A model generated the notes under the pieces. It saw only the letters and a program-made list of their open reading frames with translations. It was not told the DNA's origin and did not search any database. A program made the position numbers and the translations under genes. Shown here piece after piece: positions 42,912 through 50,598 of a DNA stretch of 64,000 bases (within the stretch, counting starts at the first letter, position 1; each line of letters begins with the position of its first letter). Location of the stretch: positions 917,385 to 981,384 of the forward strand of contig NZ_LIVX01000002.1 in NCBI RefSeq assembly GCF_001905665.1, written 5' to 3'. This DNA is from Streptomyces sp. CB02261 (lineage in GTDB: Bacteria; Actinomycetota; Actinomycetes; Streptomycetales; Streptomycetaceae).

Positions 42912-43952
42912 GTGTCCAGAAACGCCGCCGTGTCCCGTGTGGGCAGCGAGCAGGCCCTCGCCGTCTACCAGGAACTCCGCGCCCGCCCCGACCTCGGCTT
43001 CGACGCCGGATTCGACGAGGTCGCGGACCGGCTGGAGCTCTCCGCCGACGAGCGGGAACGGTGCCGCGAGGAGCTCGCCTTCCTGGGGCTGACCGCCGCC
43101 CACGGCACCGCCGGGACCGGCGCCCGCCTCGTCGTCGACCCCGATGTCGCCCTGCTGCGGCTGCTGCGCCGGGAGCGGGACCGGCTCCAGGACCGGCTCG
43201 CCGCGACCAGCCGCGCCCACACCGCCATCGAGGCCCTCGCCGGACCGTTCCTGCGGGCCGGAGCCGCCCCCTGCTCCGAGGTCGAGGTGGAGATCGTCAC
43301 CGACCCGCAGCGGGTGACGCGGGAACTGACGGACCTCACGGACACCGTCCGTACCGCCGTCCACGTCATGCACACCGGTTCCGTCCGGCGCGAGGACATG
43401 ACCGCCGAGCTGGAGCGGGACCGCTCGCGGGCGGCCCGGGGGGTGCGGGTACGCGCCATGTACAGCCGCCGGGTCGGGACCGTGCCGGAGATGACCCAGC
43501 ACCTGGCCGACCGGGCGGCGCTCGGCGTGGAGCTGCGCCTCTCCCCCGTCGTCCCGATGAACATGGTCCTCGCCGACGAGAACTTCGCCCTCCTGCCGAC
43601 CGACCCGCACGACCCGGACTCGCCCACGATCCTGGCCCGCGGCCCCGGCCTGGTCCGCTCGTACCTCGCCCTGTACGAGTACTGCTGGCAGGCGGCCTCC
43701 CGGTACGGGGAGGAGCCCGGCGAGAACGGCGGCGACGGCCTCTCCGACCAGCAGCGGGCGGCGCTGCGCATGCTGGCCTCCGGGATCAAGGACGAGCAGA
43801 TCGCGCGGAGTCTCGGGGTGTCGCTGCGGACGGTCAGCCGGCTCCTGTCGGAGGTCATGCAGGAGCTGGGGGCGGCCAGTCGCTTCGAGGCCGGGGTGAA
43901 GGCGGCCCGGCTCGGCCTGCTCGACGGCGACGGGCCCGAACACGCGGCCTAG
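42912..43952 (+). CDS. LuxR-type HTH regulator (first of tandem pair)
   Basis: A 346-residue regulator. The N-terminal part (QALAVYQELRARPDLGF to LAFLGL) is helical and looks like a TrmB-like winged helix. The middle (LERDRSRAARGVRVRAMYSRR, LADRAALGVELRLSP) resembles the phospholipase-D-like effector region of TrmB regulators. The C terminus QQRAALRMLASGIKDEQIAR, SLGVSLRTVSRLLSEVMQEL is a LuxR HTH. It is paralogous to the next gene along its whole length. No receiver domain is present, so it should sense a ligand directly. Confidence 0.87.
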   Translation: MSRNAAVSRVGSEQALAVYQELRARPDLGFDAGFDEVADRLELSADERERCREELAFLGLTAAHGTAGTGARLVVDPDVALLRLLRRERDRLQDRLAATSRAHTAIEALAGPFLRAGAAPCSEVEVEIVTDPQRVTRELTDLTDTVRTAVHVMHTGSVRREDMTAELERDRSRAARGVRVRAMYSRRVGTVPEMTQHLADRAALGVELRLSPVVPMNMVLADENFALLPTDPHDPDSPTILARGPGLVRSYLALYEYCWQAASRYGEEPGENGGDGLSDQQRAALRMLASGIKDEQIARSLGVSLRTVSRLLSEVMQELGAASRFEAGVKAARLGLLDGDGPEHAA

Positions 43953-44067
43953 CACGAGGAGTTCCGGTGCGCCACGGTAGGTGCGGACACTGCACGACGG
44001 ACTCCCGCCGAGCCGTATGACAGGGTGAGGGCGGGGCGGCTCGGAGAATGAGGGGGGTCACTTCGCC

Positions 44068-45120
44068 ATGGTCACTGCGGGCGACGGCATCGGGGACGGC
44101 GGAGGCGACGTCCTGCTCGCCGTGTACCAGGAGCTGCGCCGCCGGGGCGTCTCGGATTTCGAGGAGGTCCGCAGGGAACTGGGGCTCGCGGCGGAGGAGT
44201 ACGAGCGATGTCGCGGCGAACTGCTCTCCCTGGGGCTCATCGTGCCGACGGGGCAGGCCCACGCCACCGTGACGGCCGTGCAGGACGGCAGCTGGCGCTC
44301 GGAGACGGACACGGTGGCGGCGATCGACCCGGAGATCGCGCTCCTGCGGCTCCTGGAGCGGGAGCGGGAGCGGCTGCGGGAGCACCTGGCCGAGGCGGAC
44401 GAGGCGTACAGCACGCTGGAGGTCCTCGCGGGTTCCTATCTGCGGGCCGAGGCGCTGACGCGGGCGGAGGCGCACGTGGAGGCGCTGACCGACTACCGCA
44501 GGATCCAGCAGGCCATCGAGGACATCACCGATGTGATGCAGGAGAGTTCGGCGGCGCTGCACCCGGGGATGCCGGGGCGGCAGAACCCGGACCGGATGCT
44601 CGACCGCGACCGGCGGCAGATCGCCAACGGGGTGCGGGTGCGGGCCGTGTACGGCCGGCAGGAGGCCGCGGACCCGCAGATGGAGAAGTTCCTGGGGCAG
44701 CGGGCGGAGCTGGGCGTGGAGATCCGGCTGGCCCCGGTCGTCCCGATGAACATGATCATCGCCGACCAGCAGTTCGCGCTGGTTCCGATCCGCCCCGAGG
44801 AGCCCGGCGAGGGCGCGATCCTGGCCCGGGGCAGCGCGCTGGTGCGGCCGTATCTGAGCCTGTACGAGCACTGCTGGCACACGGCGACCCCGTACGGGAA
44901 CGAGGCGGCGGCGGAGGCGGGCGGCGACGGGCTGTCGGAGCAGCAGCGTGCGGCGCTGCACATGCTGGCCTCGGGGATGAAGGACGAGCGGATCGCGCGG
45001 ACGCTCGGGGTGTCGCTGCGGACGGTGAGCCGGATGATCTCGGAGCTGATGCAGGAGCTGGGCGCGACGAGCCGGTTCGAGGCGGGGGCGCGCGCGGTGC
45101 GCCTGGGCTGGCTGGACTGA
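44068..45120 (+). CDS. LuxR-type HTH regulator (second of tandem pair)
   Basis: A 350-residue paralogue of the preceding gene, with the same order of domains: N-terminal winged helix, a coiled-coil-like ERERERLREHLAEADEAYS, the PLD-like middle (RDRRQIANGVRVRAVYGRQ, QRAELGVEIRLAPVVPMNM) and a C-terminal LuxR HTH (IARTLGVSLRTVSRMISELM). The HTH parts are close to identical while the sensor regions differ, as expected if the two see different ligands but related DNA sites. It converges on the small secreted-peptide gene. Confidence 0.87.
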   Translation: MVTAGDGIGDGGGDVLLAVYQELRRRGVSDFEEVRRELGLAAEEYERCRGELLSLGLIVPTGQAHATVTAVQDGSWRSETDTVAAIDPEIALLRLLERERERLREHLAEADEAYSTLEVLAGSYLRAEALTRAEAHVEALTDYRRIQQAIEDITDVMQESSAALHPGMPGRQNPDRMLDRDRRQIANGVRVRAVYGRQEAADPQMEKFLGQRAELGVEIRLAPVVPMNMIIADQQFALVPIRPEEPGEGAILARGSALVRPYLSLYEHCWHTATPYGNEAAAEAGGDGLSEQQRAALHMLASGMKDERIARTLGVSLRTVSRMISELMQELGATSRFEAGARAVRLGWLD

Positions 45121-45176
45121 CGGGCCGCGACGGCTCCCGGATTTCCGGGGGTGCGGGAATGCGGCGGGAAATACCG

Positions 45177-45210
45177 AGGCCCCCCGATCGTGGCAGCGAT
45201 GGAGGGGCCT
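45177..45210. terminator. Bidirectional terminator after the regulators
   Basis: AGGCCCCCCGATCG and CGATGGAGGGGCCT form an imperfect 14-bp stem with a 6-nt loop, between the second regulator and the convergent peptide gene. Confidence 0.6.
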
Positions 45211-45257
45211 GACGGCGGGGAATGCGCGTTCCCGGCTGGATTTCCCGGTGAATGAAC

Positions 45258-45461
45258 TCAGTTGGTGGGGGCGGGGGTCGGCGACGGCGGGGCGACCGGC
45301 CATCCGTTGTCCTCCGCGACGCCGGCGACGGTCTGCGGGGCGACCGGCTCGCTGTCGCCGACGGCGAAGGCGGCGCCGCCGGCGACGGCGGTACAGGTCA
45401 CGGCGGCCACCATGAGCCGGCGGAGGGTCGTGCGGATTCCGGTGTTCTGCGCAACGGACAT
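45258..45461 (-). CDS. Small secreted peptide
   Basis: A 67-residue product. RTTLRRLMVAAVTCTAVAGG is a Sec signal peptide with basic n-region; cleavage is likely after AAFA. The mature part is about 35 residues, acidic then Pro-rich (VAEDNGWPVAPPSPTPAPTN). GGAGGAATC lies directly before the ATG at 45461, a strong site, which makes this a real gene although it is short. It lies downstream of the MshA-like gene on the same strand and faces the two regulators. A signalling role is a guess from context; a structural or waste role cannot be excluded. Confidence 0.75.
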   Translation of the reverse strand: MSVAQNTGIRTTLRRLMVAAVTCTAVAGGAAFAVGDSEPVAPQTVAGVAEDNGWPVAPPSPTPAPTN

Positions 45462-45678
45462 GATTCCTCCAGGACTTGGAATGTGAATTTCCGTCTTCCG
45501 GTGCCCGTGCCGCCGGGCGTTCCCTGAAGACATCTCCATTCTGTCGCCGCCTCCGATTCGAATCCAGACTTCGTCTCTGCGTGGACCCGCCATGGCGTGG
45601 ATGCGTCAATCAGACGTCCCCGCAACGGAATTGGAGCATCCGGAGCTCTCCATATCTTTGGTTGAACCAAAAGAGATG
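45462..45678. promoter_or_regulatory. Long leader of the secreted-peptide gene
   Basis: 217 bp of lower GC content between the MshA-like stop and the peptide start. It contains the TTTGGTT/AACCAAA palindrome at its right end. A promoter is expected but I cannot place -35 and -10 boxes with confidence. Confidence 0.45.
45657..45671. promoter_or_regulatory. Palindrome, candidate operator
   Basis: TTTGGTTGAACCAAA is a perfect 7-bp inverted repeat around one base. It is AT-rich with almost no loop, so it is a poor RNA terminator but a good site for a dimeric regulator. It lies 8 bp after the MshA-like stop codon and about 195 bp before the peptide start. Confidence 0.6.
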
Positions 45679-46980
45679 CTAGACTTGAGCCACGGCCTTC
45701 TCGTTCCTCCAGGAGAGAGAGGCCACCGGGGCAGGGGCGTGCCGCCGCCCCTGCCCCACCCGCGTCTCCGCGAGCGCCGCCCGGTACACCTCGACGGTCC
45801 GGGCGGCCGACGCCCGCCAGCTCATCCCGCGCGCGTGACGCGCCGCCGCCTCCCCCATCGCCTCCACCCTCTCCGGACGCGCCGCGAGCTCGCGCAGCCT
45901 CGCCGCGTACTCCCGTGGGTCGTGACCGCGCACCAGCAACCCCGTCACCCCGTCCCACACCGCCGTCGGCAGACCGCCCACCGCCGCCGCGAGCACCGGC
46001 GTCCCGCAGGCCTGCGCCTCCAGGGCCACCAGACCGAAGGACTCGCTGCGCGAGGGCACCACCAGCACGTCCGCCGCCCGGTACCAGTCCGCGAGCCGCT
46101 CCTGCGGCACGGGAGGGCAGGACCGCAGGACGTCGGTCACCCCCAGCTCCCCGGCGAGCTGCCAGGCCGTGCCCTCGCGCGTCGCGCCCGAGTGCCCGCC
46201 GACCACCGGCACGAGCAGCCGGCGGCGCAGGTCCGGGGACTCCCGCAGCAGCTCGGCGACCGCCCGGACGAGCACGTCCGGGCCCTTCAGGGGCTGTATC
46301 CGGCCCGCGTAGAGCGGCACGAACGCGTCCGCCGGAAGGCCGAGCCGGGCACGCGCGGCCGCGCGGCCGTCCCCCGGGTGGAAGGTCCGCAGGTCGACCC
46401 CGGGGCGTACGACCTCGGTGCGCGGCCCCTCCGCCCCGTACAGCGAGCGCAGCGCCTCCGCCTCGTCGGCCGTGTTGGCGATCAGCCGGTCGGCGGCGCC
46501 CACCACCTGGCGCTCGCCCCGCACCCTGAGCTCCGGCTCGGGGGTGTCACCGGCCGCGAGAGAGGCGTTCTTCACCCGGGCCAGGGTGTGGGCGGTGTGC
46601 ACGAGCGGGATCCGCCAGCCCGCCGAGGCGATCCGGCCCGCCTGCCCGGACAGCCAGTAGTGCGAGTGGAGCAGGTCGTAGCGCCGCTCCTCCTTGAGCA
46701 GGGCCAGCGAGAACGGCACCACGAGATCCGGCATGGCCTCCTTGGGGAGTGCCTCGCGCGGCCCGGCGTGCAGATGGCGGACCCGTACGCCGGGGGCGAG
46801 TTCGACGAGCGGGGCCAGTCCCTCGCCCCGGCAGCGGGTGAACAGATCGACCTCGACGCCCTGTTCGGCCAGGGCGCGGGACAGCTCGACCATGTAGACG
46901 TTCATCCCGCCGGCGTCCCCCGTCCCGGGCTGGTGGAGCGGGGAGGTGTGGACGCTGAGCATGGCGACGCGCAGGGACAC
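45679..46980 (-). CDS. MshA-like GT4 glycosyltransferase
   Basis: A 433-residue GT-B enzyme very close to MshA, which joins GlcNAc from UDP-GlcNAc to inositol 3-phosphate in the first step of mycothiol synthesis. VAMLSVHTSPLHQPGTGDAGG, HSHYWLSGQAG, VKNASLAAGDTPEP, AGRIQPLKGPDVLV and ESFGLVALEAQACGTPVLA are all kept. Residues that bind the inositol phosphate in the known MshA structure (Lys in KEAM, Tyr in HYW, Thr in HTL, Arg in RVRGE) appear present. The genomic setting differs from the usual mshA locus of streptomycetes, so it is probably a second copy. AGGAG before the GTG at 46980 fixes the start. Confidence 0.85.
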   Translation of the reverse strand: MSLRVAMLSVHTSPLHQPGTGDAGGMNVYMVELSRALAEQGVEVDLFTRCRGEGLAPLVELAPGVRVRHLHAGPREALPKEAMPDLVVPFSLALLKEERRYDLLHSHYWLSGQAGRIASAGWRIPLVHTAHTLARVKNASLAAGDTPEPELRVRGERQVVGAADRLIANTADEAEALRSLYGAEGPRTEVVRPGVDLRTFHPGDGRAAARARLGLPADAFVPLYAGRIQPLKGPDVLVRAVAELLRESPDLRRRLLVPVVGGHSGATREGTAWQLAGELGVTDVLRSCPPVPQERLADWYRAADVLVVPSRSESFGLVALEAQACGTPVLAAAVGGLPTAVWDGVTGLLVRGHDPREYAARLRELAARPERVEAMGEAAARHARGMSWRASAARTVEVYRAALAETRVGQGRRHAPAPVASLSWRNEKAVAQV

Positions 46981-47067
46981 GTGGGGCTCCTGTGTGAGGG
47001 GAGGCGGGACCACGTGTCCCTGCGCGTCGCTCGCGCGCACGGTCACGCGGCAGGGGGACAGGACGAG

Positions 47068-47123
47068 GACGTACTGAAATGCTGAGGTACTGAGGTACTG
47101 AGGTACTTAGTTGCTTAGTAGTA
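47068..47123 (-). repeat. Seven 8-bp direct repeats before the MshA-like gene
   Basis: Read on the plus strand: GACGTACT, GAAATGCT, then GAGGTACT three times, TAGTTGCT and TAGTAGTA, with no spacers. They fill the space between the MetRS-like stop and the MshA-like leader. They could be binding sites for a multimeric regulator or a slippage-prone promoter element. Confidence 0.75.
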
Positions 47124-47127
47124 AGGG

Positions 47128-48693
47128 TCAGAACCCGTAGACCGGGCCCGACGGTGGCGCCAGGCGGGTCCCCGGGAGCGGGCCCGTCAGGGCGTGCCAG
47201 TCGACCGGACGGCCCGGGGCCACCCGGAGCGCCGCCGCGAGCCGGTCGGCGCCCTCCGGCATCACCGGACGCGACCACGCCGACAGGGCCGACGCCACCG
47301 CCAACTGCGCGGCGAGCGCGGGCAGGTGACGGCAGGAGGTGCTGGGCCGGCACCGCTCGTGGGCGTTCACATGGCCGAAGTCGGCCGCCGAACGGACCAT
47401 CTCGTCGAGGACCGCGACCGCGCGCCGCGGGTCGAAGGCGTCGGGGCCGTACGCCTCGCGCAGGTCGTCCACGCCCCGGTGCAGCCGGCGCTCCAGGATG
47501 TCCCAGCCGGTGCCGCCGGGCAGCGCCTGCGGGGCGAGGCCCGCGCACTCCTCCCGCACGGCGGCGAAGAGCCGGGACAGCCAGCTGTTCCAGTTCTCGT
47601 CCAGCTCGTGGCGGGCGGCGGCGAGCCGCTCCCGCCGGAAGACCGTGCGGCGACCGAGCGGGCGGGCCTGGAGGACATGGCGGCGCAGGGTGTCGGAGCC
47701 GTACTCGGTGAGGAGGTCGAGCGCCCAGACGTTGCCCTCCTGGACGCCTTCCTCGATGACGTACGACTCGTTGACGTTGAAGTCCTGCGGCAGCTTGACG
47801 TCCTGCGCGAGGAGCAGCACCGGCAGCAGCACCGCGTGGCAGAAGGCGTGTCCGAAGCCGCAGAAGTGGATGGCGCGGCGGGGCAGCGGGCCCTTCGTGT
47901 CGTAGCCGAAGAGGTGCATCGCGGCGGCCTCGAAACAACCGTCGATGCGGTGGTCGGGGAAACCCTCCACGGGCACCGGCAGACCCCACTCGGCGGGGTG
48001 ACCGACCGCGATGTCCGGCAGTCCGTCCTCGACGAGCGACTCGCACAGCGCGGCGAGCCGCGGCGGCAGGCCGGCCGTCGCCCAGTAGTCGGCGAGGGTC
48101 TCCCGGAACGGCTCCAGGGGCACGTAGAGCCGACGGCAGCGGCGGGCGACCGCCGGGGTGTCGCAGAGGGCGCAGCGGGCGGCGAGCAGGTCGCCGCCGT
48201 CGTTGGGGCGGGCGCACTCGTGGCACATGCCGCCGTCGCTGACGGCTCCGCAGTGCGGGCAGGTGCCGGTGGCGTGCGCCCCGTACAGCCAGCGGTCGCA
48301 GGGCTCGCAGTACGGCAGGAGCCGGGTGCGCGGGGCGATCACACCCTGGGCGAAGAGACGGCCGAAGAGGTCCTGCACCCAGCGTCCGTACCCCTTGTCG
48401 CGGCGCGGGCGCACGATGTGGTCGAACTCGACGCCCGAGCGCAGCCAGTCGGCGGTGATCGCGGCGCGGTAGCCCTCCGCGACCTCCTCGGGCTTGCGGT
48501 GGTGGCGCAGCGCCCGGACCTCGACGGAGCTGGCGTGGTCGGCGGTGCCGGTGGTGAACCGGACGGCCTCGCCCTCGGCGCGCAGGTAGCGGGAGAGGAC
48601 GTCGGCGGCGACGTACGGCCCGGCGAGGTGGCCGATGTGGAGTTCGCCGTGGGTGGCGGGAGGGGTCGCGGTGATCCAGACAGGGGTGCTCAT
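47128..48693 (-). CDS. MetRS-like class I ligase lacking KMSKS
   Basis: A 521-residue homologue of the catalytic core of methionyl-tRNA synthetase. HIGH is at residues 19-22. The connective domain has four CxxC pairs (Cys129/132, 145/148, 157/160, 174/177), a two-zinc-knuckle form. Where MetRS has KMSKSRGN the protein reads VIEEGVQEGN (about 312-321), so the KMSKS lysines and serine are gone. It is also short at the C terminus, which weakens anticodon binding. It is probably not a translation enzyme but an amino-acid-activating ligase, as MshC is a modified CysRS. AAGGAGG precedes the ATG at 48693. Confidence 0.85.
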   Translation of the reverse strand: MSTPVWITATPPATHGELHIGHLAGPYVAADVLSRYLRAEGEAVRFTTGTADHASSVEVRALRHHRKPEEVAEGYRAAITADWLRSGVEFDHIVRPRRDKGYGRWVQDLFGRLFAQGVIAPRTRLLPYCEPCDRWLYGAHATGTCPHCGAVSDGGMCHECARPNDGGDLLAARCALCDTPAVARRCRRLYVPLEPFRETLADYWATAGLPPRLAALCESLVEDGLPDIAVGHPAEWGLPVPVEGFPDHRIDGCFEAAAMHLFGYDTKGPLPRRAIHFCGFGHAFCHAVLLPVLLLAQDVKLPQDFNVNESYVIEEGVQEGNVWALDLLTEYGSDTLRRHVLQARPLGRRTVFRRERLAAARHELDENWNSWLSRLFAAVREECAGLAPQALPGGTGWDILERRLHRGVDDLREAYGPDAFDPRRAVAVLDEMVRSAADFGHVNAHERCRPSTSCRHLPALAAQLAVASALSAWSRPVMPEGADRLAAALRVAPGRPVDWHALTGPLPGTRLAPPSGPVYGF

Positions 48694-48805
48694 GGGACCT
48701 CCTTGACGCTGTGGTGCGGTGGGCTGCAGCGGGTCGCGGTGGGCGCGCCGGCGGCGCAGGGCGGTCAGCGGGGTCGGTTCTCGGGTGAGGGGCGCTTCGG
48801 GCGGG

Positions 48806-49552
48806 TCAGCGGGGCTCGAAGTGGAAGGACCGGATGAAGCAGTCGCGGGGCTGCTCGACGGCGTAGACGACGCATTCGAAGAGGGCCTGGGTGGTCAGTT
48901 TCTCGTCGGGTGCCACCCCGTCCGGGTTCGTTCCGTCCCATTCCGCGAAGCGCGGATCGGAGGTGGAGAAGTCGGGCGGGAACAGGGAGAAGACGCGGAC
49001 CCCGGACGGGCGCAGCCGGCGCGAGAGGATGTCGGCGAAGCCGGCCTGGGCGCTCTTCGCCGCCCAGAAGGCCTCGTGGGCGGCGCCCGCGGCCGCCGCG
49101 GAGGCGCCCTCGGCGTCGCGGACGGCGACCATGTTGACGATGTCGGGGCGCAGGGAGCCGCGGAGCAGCGGCAGGAAGTGCTTCACCATGAGGACGGTGC
49201 CGCCGGCCGTCGACTCGATCGTCTCCACGATCTCGGCGTCGCTCGCGGCCTCCAGGTCCATGCCGTCGAGCCAGCGGGCGCCGTTGTTGACCAACAGGTC
49301 GACACGGTCGGTGTGTTCGCCGACCCGGGCGGCGAACTCCCGTATGTCGGCGGGCCTGCTGAGGTCGCAGCCGAAGGCGTGGATGCGGTCGCGGGCGGAG
49401 CCCATGACGTCGGTACGGGTGCGTTCGGCAGCCTCGACGGTCCGCGCCGACACGTAGACCTCGGCGCCGAGATGGGCGAACCCGACGGCGAGCGCGCGAC
49501 CGAAGTAGCGGGACGCGCCGGTCACGACGACACGCAGATTCTCGAATTTCAT
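48806..49552 (-). CDS. SDR-family protein with altered active site
   Basis: A 248-residue short-chain dehydrogenase/reductase fold. VVVTGASRYFGRALAVGF is the NAD(P)-binding loop, CDLSRPADI and LLVNNGA (residues 87-92) follow in normal places. The catalytic YxxxK reads FWAAK (Phe162-Lys166), and the usual Ser of the preceding strand is in VNMVAVRDAEG, with no Ser at the expected place. It may be inactive as an ordinary dehydrogenase, use another residue, or bind substrate only. It lies between the PrpF-like and MetRS-like genes in the same orientation. Confidence 0.83.
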   Translation of the reverse strand: MKFENLRVVVTGASRYFGRALAVGFAHLGAEVYVSARTVEAAERTRTDVMGSARDRIHAFGCDLSRPADIREFAARVGEHTDRVDLLVNNGARWLDGMDLEAASDAEIVETIESTAGGTVLMVKHFLPLLRGSLRPDIVNMVAVRDAEGASAAAAGAAHEAFWAAKSAQAGFADILSRRLRPSGVRVFSLFPPDFSTSDPRFAEWDGTNPDGVAPDEKLTTQALFECVVYAVEQPRDCFIRSFHFEPR

Positions 49553-49643
49553 GTGTGTCTGCTCTCCCCACGGATACCGATGGCCGGTCCGGTTCAGCGT
49601 GGCAGAGGAGAGGTGCTCCGGGCCTGGTGAGCGGGGTGCGCGT

Positions 49644-50495
49644 TCACGCCGTTGCGTGGATACGCCAGGGGACGTCGAGCGTCTCCAGCACCTCGGCGCG
49701 CTTGTGGTGGACGCGGACGCGGTCGGGCGCGGTGGAGACGGTGACGGTGCCGCCGGGGGTGCGGACCTCGCCGTCCACCGGGGGGACGACGGTCCCGTCG
49801 AGCGCGCCGGCGGCGGCGAGGGCGGCGGCGCCGGTGAGGGCGAGGCGGGGGTGCCAGCCGCCGACGGTCAGGGCGCGGACGGAGACGCCGGTGGCGTCGG
49901 CAGTGACGGCGGCGATCTTGGGGAGGGCGGAGCGGGGCGGGTGCCCGAGGAGACGGGCGGCGTCGGCACGGAGGGCGAGGAGCCGGTCGTGGAGGGCGGG
50001 TTCGGGTGCGGGGAGGTGGCGGGCGTCGACGAAGACGTACGGGTTGCCGTACCGCACGATCGAGACGGGGGTCCCGCGGAGGAGGTCGACGGGCCGGCCG
50101 GTGGGGAGGACACCCGGGGCGGCGGGGGCCTTGAGGAAGCTGAGCGTGTACGTGTCCTCCCGGGGTCCGGCCCCGGGTTCGCAGAGGACGGTGTCGCCGG
50201 TGGTCACGGCGCGGACGGTGACGGGCCCGGGGCGCCCCTCGGCGACGACGCAGGCGAGCAGCGAGTGCCCGCACCCGGCCCGGAAGTCGAACCCGCCGCC
50301 GGGGAGGCCCTGGACGAACCGGTAGTCCAGGGTGGGCCCTGGCCGGTACAGGGCGATCTTGCCGAGGCGGGCGTGCGGGGTCCCGTCGAGCGCGTGCCGC
50401 AACCACGCGAGCTCCCCACCGAGCCCGAGAGCCTCGGGCGGAAGCCGGTCGCTCCGCACGACGAGCGTGGGCCCGGGAGCGTCCGCCACCCGCAC
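49644..50495 (-). CDS. PrpF-like isomerase (diaminopimelate-epimerase fold)
   Basis: A protein of about 283 residues. LGKIALYRPGPTLDYRF corresponds to the Ser-Lys strand of PrpF, and GGGFDFRAGCGHSLLACVVAEG (in two runs) to the GGNCGNML region with its Cys. The C-terminal half shows ALTGAAALAAAGAL. PrpF proteins are cis-trans or double-bond isomerases of small carboxylic acids; this one is about 100 residues shorter than typical PrpF (~390). The start is the first in-frame GTG after the upstream stop (50495), with only a weak ribosome-binding site, so the N terminus is tentative. Confidence 0.72.
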   Translation of the reverse strand: MRVADAPGPTLVVRSDRLPPEALGLGGELAWLRHALDGTPHARLGKIALYRPGPTLDYRFVQGLPGGGFDFRAGCGHSLLACVVAEGRPGPVTVRAVTTGDTVLCEPGAGPREDTYTLSFLKAPAAPGVLPTGRPVDLLRGTPVSIVRYGNPYVFVDARHLPAPEPALHDRLLALRADAARLLGHPPRSALPKIAAVTADATGVSVRALTVGGWHPRLALTGAAALAAAGALDGTVVPPVDGEVRTPGGTVTVSTAPDRVRVHHKRAEVLETLDVPWRIHATA

Positions 50496-50598
50496 GACGA
50501 CGACGGAGACCCGGCTCCCCGCGGTGCCGCCCGGCCCGCCGGGACGGGCTCGGGGGGCCCCGCCCCGTGCGGGTCCGGGACGCCCGGGTCCCGGGATG

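Noticed and set aside
46981..47046. Upstream start (GTG 47046) for the MshA-like gene
   Set aside because: No ribosome-binding site there, and the MshA family alignment begins near VSLRVAMLSVHTSP, directly after AGGAG.
47068..47123. CRISPR-like array
   Set aside because: The units are only 8 bp with no spacers, and no cas genes are present.
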